From NCBI GenBank assembly GCA_963663775.1, contig OY760624.1, positions 930,001-994,000 on the forward strand: a stretch of DNA of 64,000 nucleotides, read 5' to 3'. The position numbers and the translations under genes were made by a program. Below the pieces are notes generated by a model, which ran no database searches, had not been told where the DNA came from, and was given only the letters and a program-made list of their open reading frames with translations. The stretch is from G963663775 sp963663775. Its GTDB lineage: Bacteria; Bacillota; Clostridia; Oscillospirales; Butyricicoccaceae. This document shows positions 1 through 8,485 of this stretch, piece after piece (position 1 is the stretch's first letter; each line of letters starts with the position of its first letter).

Positions 1-18
1 TTGTGACAACCTCCTTTT
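1..18 (-). promoter_or_regulatory. Ribosome binding site of a minus-strand gene lying left of the window
   Basis: Read on the minus strand, the first bases give AAGGAGG followed by nine bases up to the window edge. This is a strong Shine-Dalgarno site placed for a start codon just outside the window. It implies that the left neighbour of spoVAD is transcribed divergently from it, so positions 1-191 are a divergent intergenic region. Confidence 0.55.
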
Positions 19-77
19 GGGTTTCTTTCGTGTTTATCATACGTGAACCGCACCCAAAACGCAAGTCTGATTTTAAA

Positions 78-107
78 CGAATTGCACAAATTCATCCCCT
101 CATTTAT
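78..107 (+). promoter_or_regulatory. Possible forespore (sigma-G/F type) promoter of spoVAD-spoVAE
   Basis: CGAATT at 78-83 and CATTTAT at 101-107 are separated by 17 bases and resemble the sigma-G pattern (TGMATA, then CATACTA). The position, about 85 bases before the spoVAD start, suits a forespore-expressed operon. The match is partial, so this is a weak call. Confidence 0.3.
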
Positions 108-191
108 TGTTATAAACCAACAAAAACAAGCAGTTTTCGATGGAAAACCATCCCAATTCCTGCATCACTGAACAAAACAGGAGGAAGATTC

Positions 192-1220
192 ATGGCAGTC
201 AATCGTTGCGGCACGCATGCCCTTCGCTTTCCGCAGCCGACCTATATCACAGGCTTTGCATCCGTTGTCGGCAAAAAAGAAGGGGAAGGCCCTCTGCAGG
301 ATACCTTTGATGAAATCCGACGGGATGCTCATTTTGGCGAAAACAGTTGGGAAAAAGCCGAAAGTGCGTTGCAAAAAGAGGCCATTACGCTGGCGGCGGC
401 AAAAGCCGGTGCAGAAGTCAGCGACATGCAGATGATTCTTGCGGGCGATTTGCTCAATCAATGCATTGGCTCTGCGTATGCCTCCCGACAATCCAATACA
501 CCTTTTGTCGGATTATACGGTGCTTGTTCCACCATGGCGGAGGGGCTGCTGCTCGGTGCCTGTCTGGTAAACGGCGGCTATGCTGACCGCTTGGTTGCCG
601 CTGCCTCCTCGCATTTCTGCGCTGCAGAGCGACAATATCGCTTCCCCCTCGCCTATGGCGGGCAGCGCACCCCCACCGCACAATGGACCGCCACCGCAGC
701 AGGTGCCACAGTTTTAGAAACCATCCAAAATGGCAGCAAAATCGTAGTGACAGGCGGTGCTTTCGGGCAAATGGTGGACCTGGGCATTAAGGATGCCAAC
801 AACATGGGGGCGGCAATGGCACCCGCCGCCTATCAAACCCTTGCCGACTATATGGCGGACACCAACACAACGCCCATTGATTATGACCTGATTGTCACGG
901 GCGATTTGGCACGGGTCGGCGGTCAGCTGCTCGTAGACCTCTTTCAGCAAAATCACATCGATATTGCACCTGTCTATACTGACTGCGGCACGCTGCTGTT
1001 TCGCCCCGAGCAAGATGTCCATGCGGGCGGCTCTGGCTGCGGCTGCTCTGCGGCGGTGCTCTGCGGCAAGCTTCTGCGGGAACTGTCCGCAGGCAAGCTA
1101 CGGCGGATTTTATTCGCCGGCACAGGTGCATTGATGAGTCCCACCGCTTTGCAGCAGGGACAATGCGTTGTAGGCATTTGTCATGTTGTAGAATTGCAGT
1201 ACAGAGAGGAGCATGTATAA
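192..1220 (+). CDS. spoVAD: Stage V sporulation protein AD
   Basis: The 342-residue protein matches SpoVAD, a thiolase-fold protein of the SpoVA channel that moves dipicolinic acid into the developing spore and releases it at germination. Recognisable stretches are FPQPTYITGFASVVG near the N-terminus, the GDLLNQC and GLYGACSTMAEGL segments, and a Gly/Cys-rich GGSGCGCSA near residue 285. I chose the ATG at 192 because AGGAGG lies directly upstream at 179-184; the open frame extends further 5' but without a ribosome site. spoVAE follows with no gap. No spoVAC precedes it here, which is unusual because spoVAC-AD-AE is the common order. Confidence 0.93.
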   Translation: MAVNRCGTHALRFPQPTYITGFASVVGKKEGEGPLQDTFDEIRRDAHFGENSWEKAESALQKEAITLAAAKAGAEVSDMQMILAGDLLNQCIGSAYASRQSNTPFVGLYGACSTMAEGLLLGACLVNGGYADRLVAAASSHFCAAERQYRFPLAYGGQRTPTAQWTATAAGATVLETIQNGSKIVVTGGAFGQMVDLGIKDANNMGAAMAPAAYQTLADYMADTNTTPIDYDLIVTGDLARVGGQLLVDLFQQNHIDIAPVYTDCGTLLFRPEQDVHAGGSGCGCSAAVLCGKLLRELSAGKLRRILFAGTGALMSPTALQQGQCVVGICHVVELQYREEHV

Positions 1221-1577
1221 ATGGAATATCTCCGAGCCTTTCTCATGGGCGGCGTCATCTGTGGCTTGTCCCAAATTTTGATTGACAAAACTAGATTGAC
1301 ACCCGCTCGTATTTTGGTGAGCTATGTGGTACTTGGTGTGTTTTTGACCGGCATTGGTCTTTATCAGCCCTTGGTGGACTGGGGCGGTGCGGGTGCAACG
1401 GTGCCCTTGCTTGGCTTTGGCTATGCTCTTGCAAACGGGGTTCTGCAAGGCATTTCACAATATGGGTTTTTAGGGGTCTTTCTGGGCGGCATCACTGGCA
1501 CAGCTGGCGGCATTGCCGCCGCCATCGTGTTCGGCATGATGATGGGGCTGCTGTTCCATCCCAAAAGCAAAGCTTAG
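1221..1577 (+). CDS. spoVAE: Stage V sporulation protein AE
   Basis: This is a small hydrophobic protein of 118 residues, typical of SpoVAE (the SpoVAEb form). It has about four membrane segments and Gly-rich turns such as GGAGATVPLLGFG and GGITGTAGGIAAA. With SpoVAD and SpoVAC it belongs to the spore inner-membrane channel for calcium-dipicolinate. The ATG directly follows the spoVAD stop, and AGAGAGGAG within the 3' end of spoVAD is the ribosome site. A strong hairpin terminator follows, so this is the last gene of the operon. Confidence 0.92.
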   Translation: MEYLRAFLMGGVICGLSQILIDKTRLTPARILVSYVVLGVFLTGIGLYQPLVDWGGAGATVPLLGFGYALANGVLQGISQYGFLGVFLGGITGTAGGIAAAIVFGMMMGLLFHPKSKA

Positions 1578-1600
1578 CGCCGTATGCTTTCCAACAGCAT

Positions 1601-1652
1601 AAAACCCTCCTGCTGCACGCCGTCTTGGTGCACAGCAGGAGGGGTTTTCTTT
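1601..1652. terminator. Bidirectional terminator between spoVAE and the minus-strand Hpt group
   Basis: AAAACCCTCCTGCTG is followed after a short loop by CAGCAGGAGGGGTTTT and further Ts. The A-run on the left becomes a T-run on the minus strand, so the hairpin can stop transcription from both sides. It lies between two convergent transcription units. Confidence 0.85.
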
Positions 1653-1667
1653 GCTTTGATGAATTTC

Positions 1668-1898
1668 TTAAATCATAACCGTTGAAGTGTATTCAATTTT
1701 AATGCCGCAATCCTTGGTGCGTGCAATTTTCGCTTTATTGCCATTGCCGTCTTCCAAGGTCATTTTCTCCAATTTGTATCCGGTGAAGAAATTCGCCACT
1801 TCGCCCTCTACAAAAGCTGCCCAACTGGCTTTTTTCTGCTCTGAAAGCGTTTCTTCAACCGCTTCTACGCTTTCTGCTGCTTGATTCTGTTCATCCAT
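1668..1898 (-). CDS. Small hypothetical protein
   Basis: A 76-residue soluble, acidic protein that I do not recognise. The first third is rich in Glu and Ala (AESVEAVEETLSEQ) and likely helical. The rest, including WAAFVEGEVANFFTGYKL and a Gly/Lys-rich strand-like end, looks like a small folded domain. I prefer the ATG at 1898, which has AAGGAG about 12 bases upstream. A longer form starting at 1937 is possible but has no ribosome site. It follows the Hpt gene by 73 bases and is probably co-transcribed with it. Confidence 0.5.
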   Translation of the reverse strand: MDEQNQAAESVEAVEETLSEQKKASWAAFVEGEVANFFTGYKLEKMTLEDGNGNKAKIARTKDCGIKIEYTSTVMI

Positions 1899-1970
1899 AT
1901 GCTGCAAACGCTCCTTTGTCCAATACTTTGTTTCCATGATACCGCACGCAACCGCCGTTGTCAAACCCTA

Positions 1971-2333
1971 TCACGCTTGTGTTGGTATCAGCCGCAAAAA
2001 ATTCTCTTTTTCCTGTAACATCTGCTGATACACGTCCTCTAGCCTGCCATAGTTCTGCGCACGCAAACACTCCGTCAAATCCGACAGCGCATCATATAGC
2101 GGTATCAGCCCCAAATTCCCTGCAACGCCCTTGAGCGTATGCGCATGCTCAAATGCCGCCGCATACTCCTGTGCCTGCACGGCGGTGTCCAGCTCTTCAA
2201 AGCAAGTATCTTGCGAAAACTCCTGCAAGCAATCTAGATAAAGTGCATCATCATTCAAAAATCGTGCCCTTACGCCGTTTAGGTCAATCCCCCAATCCTT
2301 TAATTTTTCCAATAACTGTTCCATTTCGTCCAT
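1971..2333 (-). CDS. Orphan histidine phosphotransfer (Hpt) domain protein
   Basis: The 120-residue protein is a single Hpt domain. The HTLKGVAGNLG motif in the middle carries the phospho-accepting histidine, framed by helices typical of the four-helix Hpt bundle. Such proteins relay phosphate between a hybrid sensor kinase and a response regulator. No kinase or receiver gene lies next to it, so its partners are elsewhere; the cheY of the flagellar cluster is far away and usually does not need an Hpt intermediate. The ATG at 2333 has AGGAAAGGA five bases upstream. Confidence 0.8.
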   Translation of the reverse strand: MDEMEQLLEKLKDWGIDLNGVRARFLNDDALYLDCLQEFSQDTCFEELDTAVQAQEYAAAFEHAHTLKGVAGNLGLIPLYDALSDLTECLRAQNYGRLEDVYQQMLQEKENFLRLIPTQA

Positions 2334-2479
2334 AGGTATCCTTTCCTGCAACCCTCTTCGAACCTGTATCCATCTCCTCCAGCGGCATGTCCGCAAACGC
2401 TTTGTCTGCTTCATCCGCTCTCACTGATGCAGGCAGGTTCTTTTCTCTATTTGCTGTGGTACAAACCACATGCCTTTAT

Positions 2480-2507
2480 ACAGCATACTCTCTCATAAAT
2501 ATGCTGT
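2480..2507 (-). terminator. Hairpin at the mfd stop codon
   Basis: ACAGCATA and TATGCTGT pair across a 12-base loop right at the end of mfd. There is no clear T-run, so this may be a weak terminator or only an mRNA 3' stabilising structure. Confidence 0.35.
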
Positions 2508-5500
2508 TAAGACAACACTTTTTCAACTGGTGCGGCAAGCTCTCGATACTGCCGCACCAATTCCCGTGCCATTGCCAACGGGGTTTCCTCTCGCTGCAAG
2601 CGCAGGGAAAGATAGGGCTGCTGCCCTGCATTGAGCAGCAGGCGTCCCTTAAATGCAGGCAGTGCACACAGCGCACTGAGCCGTGCAAAATCCGCCTTTT
2701 CCCATGTCAGCCGCAAGCGCCCCTCTAGCTGCTTGAGCTCAACAATGCCCTGCTCGCTCGCCTGTGCACGCAGCAGCGCAATTTCCAGCAGTGCCACTGC
2801 CTGTGTCGGCGGTTCTCCAAAGCGGTCAATCAATTCATCCAGCATATCATGATAGGTTTCTTCCGTTCGCACCATGGCAATGCGGCGATATAAGTCCACC
2901 CGCTGCCCGTCATCCGGCACATAATCCGCTGGAATATTGGCGGACAGCATCAAATCTGCCGCACATTCTACACGCCGCGGCGGGGTTTCTCCCTTTTCTT
3001 CCAGCACGGCTTCTTCCAGCAGCTTCAAATATAAATCATAGCCGACACTCATCATGTGCCCGCTCTGCTCTGGTCCTAAAATATTGCCTGCCCCTCGAAT
3101 CTCTAAATCACGCATGGCAATTTTAAAGCCCGACCCAAACTCTGCAAATTCTTTGACCGCTGATAATCGCTTTTGCGCAATTTCACTCAGCACCTTACCA
3201 TTGCGGAAGGTCAAATACGCAAACGCATGCCTGCTGCTGCGTCCCACACGTCCACGAATTTGATGCAGCTGCGCCAGTCCCATACGGTCTGCATCTTCAA
3301 TAATCAGCGTGTTGGCATTGGGGATGTCAATGCCGGTTTCAATAATCGTCGTGCACACCAAAATATCAATCGCACCCTCCGCCAAATCACTCATCACCGC
3401 GGAAAGCTCCCGCTGTGTCATTTTGCCATGGGCAACGCCAATGCGGGAGTCTGGAAATGCCGTTTGCAAGCGAAATGCAGTAGAATCAATGCTTTCCACA
3501 CGATTGTGCAGATAGTACACCTGCCCATTGCGTGACAATTCCCGTCGAATGGCATCCTGCAGCATGGGTTCGGCATACTCCAGCACAAAGGTCTGCACGG
3601 GATGGCGGTCATGCGGCGGCTCTTCAATTGCCGACATATCCCGAATGCCCGACAACGCCATGCCCAAGGTGCGTGGAATCGGCGTTGCAGATAACGTCAG
3701 CACATCCACTTGCTTGGAAATTGCCTTTAATTTTTCCTTATGGGAAACGCCAAACCGCTGTTCCTCGTCAATCACCAGCAGTCCCAGATTTTGAAACTGC
3801 AAATCCTTGCGAAACAGCTTATGCGTGCCAATAATCAAATCCAGCATGCCGCTGCGCAGCTTTTCCAAAATCTTTTTTTGTTCACCCGCAGTCTTATAGC
3901 GTGACAGCAAATCAATGGAAATCGGATAGCCTTGAAACCGCTGCAGGCACGTTAAGTAATGCTGTCGGGCAAGCACGGTTGTCGGTACCAAAATAGCCGC
4001 CTGTTTTCCGGCAAGCACGCATTTCATAATGGCACGCAATGCCACTTCGGTTTTGCCAAATCCCACATCGCCGCACAGCAGCCGTTCCATCGGTCGGTCA
4101 GACTGCATATCCTGTTTGATTTCATCAATGCAACGCAGCTGGTCATCGGTTTCTTCATAGGGAAACGCTGCTTCAAATTCCTGCTGCCAATCGTCATCCG
4201 CCGGAAACGCAAACCCCGACACCTTGGCACGTTCGGCATACAGTTGCAGTAAATTTTCCGCCAGCTCCTTGGCTGCCGCTTTCGCTCGTGTACGGGCACG
4301 TGCCCAGTCCGTTCCACCCAGCTTATGCAGGCGTGTTTTTTCCGGCTCACCGCCCCCGATATACTTGGAGATTAAATCCAGATTTGTAGCAGGTACATAC
4401 AAAAAATCCGTTCCTGCAAAGGCAATTTTGATAAAATCCCGTTCCACGCCGTCCATCTTAATTCGTTCCATGCCGATAAAGCGACCTATGCCGTGATGCT
4501 CATGCACCACCAAATCGCCGATTGTCAAATCCGTATAGCTTTTGACACGGTCCCGTCCGGATTTTTTGCGGGATTTTGGCTGCACACGGCGAGAGAGCAC
4601 CTCTCCTTCCGTCATCAAGACAAAATCAATTTCGGGATATTCCAATCCGGCAGACACAGCACCTTCCGCAAGATGCACCTGCCCCTTTGGCGGCAATTTT
4701 TCTGAAATAGCGCAGGAAACCCCTGCGTCCTGCAAAACCTCCTGCATGTTTTTGCAGCGCAGTGCACTGCCGCAAAGCATGATGATGCGTTTTCCCTGTG
4801 CGGCATACATCGCAATATCGGCCGCTGCGATATCCAAATTGCCTGCATAAGCACTGACTGGATTGGCTTGAAAATTGACCAATTCCCGCAGCTGCATTTC
4901 CGGCACATTTGTCAAAAAGGTATCCAAGAGTATCCCATTGTGCTGCACAAAGTTATCCACAAGCTGTGGATAACTTTGTGCATATCCTATGCCTTGCCCC
5001 AAAAGCTCCCCTCGCTCCAGCAAAACCTCCATGTCCTGCTGCTGCCGCAGCTGAAAGCCCTTGACCGCTTCCCGCACACGTGCTGTGTCATCTATCAGCA
5101 CAATGCTGTCCTGCGCCAAATAGGCAAGTGCCGTGGTTTTTTGCGGGTAAATCAGCGGCAAATAGCGGTCTGCACTTTGTACCGTTCCATCCGCCTGCAG
5201 TTGCTCCACATCCCGCAACAGATTTTGCTGCAACACCGCAGGCATCTTTTGTTTGGGATTTTTCAGGATTTCCTGCAGCTGCTCCGCCAGCCCCTCTGCC
5301 CCATTGGGTGACAACGCCGGCAATGCCTCGGCGCAGGGCAGACAAAGCAGATTTTCGGTTTCTGCCCCACGGCGCTGTGTTCCAATATCAAAAAAATGCA
5401 TGGTGTCCAGCGTATCCCCGAAAAACTCCGCACGCACGGGCGCACGTGTCTGCGGCGGAAAAATGTCCAGCAAATCGCCGCGCAACGCAAATTGCCCCGC

Positions 5501-6004
5501 CCCTTCTACTTGACTGGTGCGGGAATAGCCTGCATAGGTCAGCTTTTGTGCCAAGGTTCGCAGTTCATAATCCTGCCCAATTTCCAGCCGCAGCGTGGCT
5601 TGCTGCAACTGCTCCGGCGGTATACAAATCTGCATAACCGCTTCCACCGATGCCACCACCAGCGGTGCACCCTCCTGCATCGCATGCAGCTTGGCAATCA
5701 ATCTCTGTTCCGTTGCGTGGGACATGCCAATTGCTCGCATCATCACCAACTCACGATGCGGCAGCACCTGCACCGTTTTTTCCGTAAATGCTGCCAAATC
5801 CTTTGCAAACCGTTGTGCGCCCGGCTCATCTGCAGTGATGATGCACAGCGGCCGTGCGGTATCGCTGTGCAATGCTGCTGCTAAATGCGCCTTATGAATT
5901 GCCGAAAGCCCCACTGCTGCGGAGGGCGTTTTGCCTGTTCGCAGTGCTTGATGCAATGTTTGATATGCTTTCAGCTCTTTGATGCCATTTATTATTTGTT
6001 CCAT
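2507..6004 (-). CDS. mfd: Transcription-repair coupling factor Mfd
   Basis: The protein has 1165 residues, the usual Mfd length. Mfd releases RNA polymerase stalled at DNA lesions and recruits UvrA. The order seen is an N-terminal UvrB-like part, the RNA polymerase-interacting domain (DLTIGDLVVHEHHGIGRFIG), and a RecG-like helicase with Walker A GDVGFGKTEVALRA, the DEEQ box in VIDEEQRFGV, SATPIPRTL and QIRGRVGRS. A C-terminal TRCF domain closes it. The ATG at 6004 has GGAG seven bases upstream; a longer open frame to 6061 lacks a ribosome site. No pth or spoVT-like neighbour is present, although these often flank mfd in Firmicutes. Confidence 0.97.
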   Translation of the reverse strand: MEQIINGIKELKAYQTLHQALRTGKTPSAAVGLSAIHKAHLAAALHSDTARPLCIITADEPGAQRFAKDLAAFTEKTVQVLPHRELVMMRAIGMSHATEQRLIAKLHAMQEGAPLVVASVEAVMQICIPPEQLQQATLRLEIGQDYELRTLAQKLTYAGYSRTSQVEGAGQFALRGDLLDIFPPQTRAPVRAEFFGDTLDTMHFFDIGTQRRGAETENLLCLPCAEALPALSPNGAEGLAEQLQEILKNPKQKMPAVLQQNLLRDVEQLQADGTVQSADRYLPLIYPQKTTALAYLAQDSIVLIDDTARVREAVKGFQLRQQQDMEVLLERGELLGQGIGYAQSYPQLVDNFVQHNGILLDTFLTNVPEMQLRELVNFQANPVSAYAGNLDIAAADIAMYAAQGKRIIMLCGSALRCKNMQEVLQDAGVSCAISEKLPPKGQVHLAEGAVSAGLEYPEIDFVLMTEGEVLSRRVQPKSRKKSGRDRVKSYTDLTIGDLVVHEHHGIGRFIGMERIKMDGVERDFIKIAFAGTDFLYVPATNLDLISKYIGGGEPEKTRLHKLGGTDWARARTRAKAAAKELAENLLQLYAERAKVSGFAFPADDDWQQEFEAAFPYEETDDQLRCIDEIKQDMQSDRPMERLLCGDVGFGKTEVALRAIMKCVLAGKQAAILVPTTVLARQHYLTCLQRFQGYPISIDLLSRYKTAGEQKKILEKLRSGMLDLIIGTHKLFRKDLQFQNLGLLVIDEEQRFGVSHKEKLKAISKQVDVLTLSATPIPRTLGMALSGIRDMSAIEEPPHDRHPVQTFVLEYAEPMLQDAIRRELSRNGQVYYLHNRVESIDSTAFRLQTAFPDSRIGVAHGKMTQRELSAVMSDLAEGAIDILVCTTIIETGIDIPNANTLIIEDADRMGLAQLHQIRGRVGRSSRHAFAYLTFRNGKVLSEIAQKRLSAVKEFAEFGSGFKIAMRDLEIRGAGNILGPEQSGHMMSVGYDLYLKLLEEAVLEEKGETPPRRVECAADLMLSANIPADYVPDDGQRVDLYRRIAMVRTEETYHDMLDELIDRFGEPPTQAVALLEIALLRAQASEQGIVELKQLEGRLRLTWEKADFARLSALCALPAFKGRLLLNAGQQPYLSLRLQREETPLAMARELVRQYRELAAPVEKVLS

Positions 6005-6139
6005 AAAAATCTCCGCACTTCCCCCATTTCCCCTGTGCACACCCATTTTTTGCAATGCCAAAAGGGCAGATTGCTCTGCCCTAGTTCATTATATCGAATT
6101 GTCGACTATAAATTCGTCGGTTTCTGCCGCTTCTTCGCA

Positions 6140-6595
6140 TCAGTGTCCGCCGCAAGAAGCATGCTCGTGCGCACTGCAGGAGGAACAGGCCGCATCGCAG
6201 CCCAAAATCTCAACCGGGTCTTTGCCCAGCTTGCGATAATAATCTGCAATGGCAGAATGCAGTGCCTCTTCTGCAAGCACCGAGCAATGCATCTTCACCG
6301 GCGGTAATCCGTCCAGTGCTTCTGCCACTGCCTTATTGGTCAGCTGCAAGGCTTCTTCCAAGGTTTTTCCCTTGACCATTTCCGTTGCCATGGAAGAGGT
6401 TGCAATCGCTGCTCCGCAGCCAAAGGTCTTGAATTTCACATCCTCGATGATGCCATCTTCTGAAACCTGCAGATACATTTTCATAATATCGCCGCACTTG
6501 GCGTTGCCAACTTCTCCAACTCCATTTGCGTCGGGCAATTCCCCGACATTGCGTGGGTTTGAAAAATGGTCTAAAACTTTTTCACTATATTGCAT
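6140..6595 (-). CDS. iscU: Iron-sulfur cluster scaffold protein IscU/NifU-type
   Basis: A 151-residue scaffold on which Fe-S clusters are built with sulfur from the cysteine desulfurase. The three ligand cysteines are present at C34 (KCGD), C60 (FGCGAA) and C104 (HCSVLA), together with Asp36. The C-terminal tail after about residue 130 is unusual, with extra Cys and His residues in CDAACSSCSAHEHASCGGH; such tails occur in several clostridial NifU/IscU proteins. It lies 39 bases downstream of iscS in the same operon. Confidence 0.94.
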   Translation of the reverse strand: MQYSEKVLDHFSNPRNVGELPDANGVGEVGNAKCGDIMKMYLQVSEDGIIEDVKFKTFGCGAAIATSSMATEMVKGKTLEEALQLTNKAVAEALDGLPPVKMHCSVLAEEALHSAIADYYRKLGKDPVEILGCDAACSSCSAHEHASCGGH

Positions 6596-6634
6596 TTCAG
6601 CCGCTCCCTTTCTATCTATCCTTTTATCCTTCTT

Positions 6635-7840
6635 TTAGTGCGTGTGTAGTTCAGTTGCAGATGTCAGATTTGGCTTGCCGTTCTCCCAAACCGGGGACAT
6701 TGCACGCAAGGTTTCGACCACATGGGTCAATTTTTCAATGGTATACGCTACTTCTTCTTCGGTGTTCTGTTCCCCCAGTGTCAAACGCAGCGAGCCATGC
6801 GCAATTTCATGCGGCAAACCTATCGCCATCAGCACATGTGATGGGTCCAGCGAACCAGTGGAGCACGCCGACCCGGTAGAGCCGCAGATGCCTTCCATAT
6901 CCAAGCGCATAATCAATCCTTCGCCCTCAATGGCTTCAAACACGAAGGACGCCGTACCCGGCAAGCGATTCACAGGGTCACCTGTCATATGCGTATAAGG
7001 AATTTTCATCACGCCGTCAATCAAACGATTGCGCAGACCTCTAACATAGGGCAACACTTCGTCCATGCGTTCCACGGCATCCCGCAGTGCCTCTGCCAAG
7101 CCAATGATTCCTGCCACATTTTCAGTACCGGAAGCCAAGCCTTTTTCCTGTCCGCCGCCATGAATCAACGGTTCTAAGAAAATGCCTTTCTTGCAATACA
7201 GCAAACCAATGCCCTTGGGACCTCGAATTTTATGTGCAGACATCGACAGCATATCAATGCCCATTTCATGCACAGCCATCGGCATGTGTCCAACCGCTTG
7301 TACCGCATCTGTGTGGAACACTGCGCCCGCTTCATGTGTAATTTTTGCAATTTCTGCAAGGTTTTGAATCGTACCAATTTCATTATTTGCCGCCATAATG
7401 GTAACCAATGCGGTTTCAGCGGAAATTTCCCGGCGCAATTGCTCCAAATTCACATGCCCCTGCGTATCCACATCCAGATAGGTCACACGAAAGCCTAATT
7501 TCTCCAGATGTTCGCAGGTATATAATACCGCATGATGCTCTATTTTAGAGGTAATGATGTGCTTTTTCCCTTTTGCACCGTGTCCAAGCATAAATCCTTT
7601 GATAGCAAGGTTGTCTGCTTGCGAACCACCACCCGTAAAAATTATTTCATCTGCATTGCATCCGAGTGCTTTGGCAACAGTTTCTCGTGCTTCTTCAATG
7701 GCACGATGCGCCTCTTGTCCAATGCTATATAAACTGGATGGATTTCCATATTGTACAGAAAGATAAGGCTGCATTGCATTGTATACATTCTTGGAAATGG
7801 GGGTTGTTGCAGCATTATCAGCATAAACAAATTGTTTCAT
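6635..7840 (-). CDS. iscS: Cysteine desulfurase IscS/NifS
   Basis: The 401-residue PLP enzyme takes sulfur from cysteine and passes it to IscU. Motifs visible are YADNAATTP at the N-terminus, the PLP-lysine region SAHKIRGPKGIG, and the mobile active-site cysteine loop GSTGSACSTGS near residue 330. AGGAGG precedes the ATG. The upstream region holds a good sigma-A promoter with a dyad in its spacer. An iscR repressor gene is not adjacent. Confidence 0.95.
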   Translation of the reverse strand: MKQFVYADNAATTPISKNVYNAMQPYLSVQYGNPSSLYSIGQEAHRAIEEARETVAKALGCNADEIIFTGGGSQADNLAIKGFMLGHGAKGKKHIITSKIEHHAVLYTCEHLEKLGFRVTYLDVDTQGHVNLEQLRREISAETALVTIMAANNEIGTIQNLAEIAKITHEAGAVFHTDAVQAVGHMPMAVHEMGIDMLSMSAHKIRGPKGIGLLYCKKGIFLEPLIHGGGQEKGLASGTENVAGIIGLAEALRDAVERMDEVLPYVRGLRNRLIDGVMKIPYTHMTGDPVNRLPGTASFVFEAIEGEGLIMRLDMEGICGSTGSACSTGSLDPSHVLMAIGLPHEIAHGSLRLTLGEQNTEEEVAYTIEKLTHVVETLRAMSPVWENGKPNLTSATELHTH

Positions 7841-7877
7841 GGCTGAACCTCCTATATCATGTACTCTTCTTGCATTA

Positions 7878-7906
7878 AATATACACTAAATTAGTATGAT
7901 TTTCAA
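7878..7906 (-). promoter_or_regulatory. Sigma-A promoter of iscS-iscU with an internal dyad
   Basis: On the minus strand TTGAAA (7901-7906) and TATATT (7878-7883) are 17 bases apart. Between them ACTAAATTAGT (7885-7895) forms an 11-bp dyad with a one-base centre. A dyad inside the spacer is where an Rrf2-family (IscR-like) repressor could act, but that link is inference. The remainder of 7907-8207 is AT-rich and shows no convincing gene. Confidence 0.6.
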
Positions 7907-8207
7907 CTGTTGGTTTAGTAGAAAACATCCTCTGTAAAAACTGCTTTTTTTGTGCTTTTTTATCTCTTTTACGGAAATACACGGAAAATCTTCACAGCAA
8001 GCCACTTGCTTATACGCACCGACCATACCTTCTTTATTTTTATGTTTTGCAAAAGTCATTTTCATATATTTTACCCTTTTTGACGTTATAATGCAATGTT
8101 TTAAGGGTTTTTTTTGCAAAATTCACGTGTGTCAAGAAATTTTCAGCAATGCATTCGCCATACTTTTTTATTCACATCACCTTTCACTTTCTCTTAATAG
8201 AAATATA

Positions 8208-8236
8208 TTGACATCGCCATACGGCTGTGTTACTAT
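8208..8236 (+). promoter_or_regulatory. Promoter of the tRNA-Thr gene
   Basis: TTGACA (8208-8213) and TACTAT (8231-8236) are exactly 17 bases apart, with the tRNA starting 21 bases after the -10 box. This is a canonical sigma-A layout. Confidence 0.75.
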
Positions 8237-8257
8237 ATTTCTGCAACTAATTTATGC

Positions 8258-8333
8258 GCTGATATAGCTCAGTTGGTAGAGCAGCTCATTCGTAATGAGC
8301 AGGTCGTGTGTTCGAGTCACATTATCAGCTCCA
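8258..8333 (+). tRNA. tRNA-Thr (anticodon CGU)
   Basis: The acceptor stem GCTGATA/TATCAGC, D arm with GCTC-AGTTGGTA-GAGC, anticodon stem GCTCA/TGAGC around loop TTCGTAA, and T arm GTGTG-TTCGAGT-CACAT all fold normally. The CCA end is encoded (8331-8333). The CGU anticodon reads threonine ACG. The 3' half from 8289 doubles as the integration site of the mobile element that follows; the element restores no change in this copy, so the tRNA stays functional. Confidence 0.95.
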
Positions 8334-8348
8334 GAAAAACCGCCTTTT
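8289..8348 (+). repeat. attL: integration-site copy overlapping the tRNA 3' end
   Basis: These 60 bases recur at 16129-16188 with only two differences (8314 G/A and 8328 G/T). The first 25 bases are identical and cover the anticodon loop to the T arm. The offset of 7840 bases gives the size of the inserted element. tRNA 3' halves are classic targets of tyrosine integrases, and the integrase gene lies right next to this copy. Confidence 0.92.
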
Positions 8349-8369
8349 CGGATTGAAATGGCGGTTTTT
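8335..8369 (+). terminator. Terminator of tRNA-Thr
   Basis: AAAAACCGCC and GGCGGTTTTT form a 10-bp stem ending in a T-run. It is copied at the far end of the element, so it is part of the duplicated attachment region. Confidence 0.85.
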
Positions 8370-8409
8370 ATCAACTTTTAAAGTGTTTAAAAGTGTGTGC
8401 TGAATACCT

Positions 8410-8430
8410 TGTCCGTTATTTGTCCGTTAT
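8410..8430 (+). repeat. Left arm-type repeats, two copies of TGTCCGTTAT
   Basis: TGTCCGTTAT occurs at 8410-8419 and 8421-8430, an 11-bp period close to one helical turn. The same motif occurs three times just inside the other end of the element. The placement beside the att core fits binding sites for the N-terminal arm-binding domain of the integrase. Confidence 0.7.
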
Positions 8431-8484
8431 GGCGAAAAAAATATGACCGTATGCACTTCCGAGCGGGAGCACATACGGTCTTTT
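8431..8484. terminator. Terminator downstream of the integrase
   Basis: GACCGTATG (8445-8453) pairs with CATACGGTC (8472-8480). On the minus strand it is followed by ATATTTTTTT, a good T-run for the end of the integrase transcript; TTTT also follows on the plus strand. Confidence 0.75.
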
Positions 8485-8485
8485 C

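Noticed and set aside
2284..2469. Minus-strand frame of 61 codons between the Hpt gene and mfd
   Set aside because: It overlaps the start of the Hpt gene in another frame and has no domain or ribosome site.
7886..8119. Minus-strand frame of 77 codons upstream of iscS, basic and AT-rich
   Set aside because: It has only a weak ribosome site, no recognisable domain, and its end runs into the iscS promoter. I treat the stretch as intergenic.
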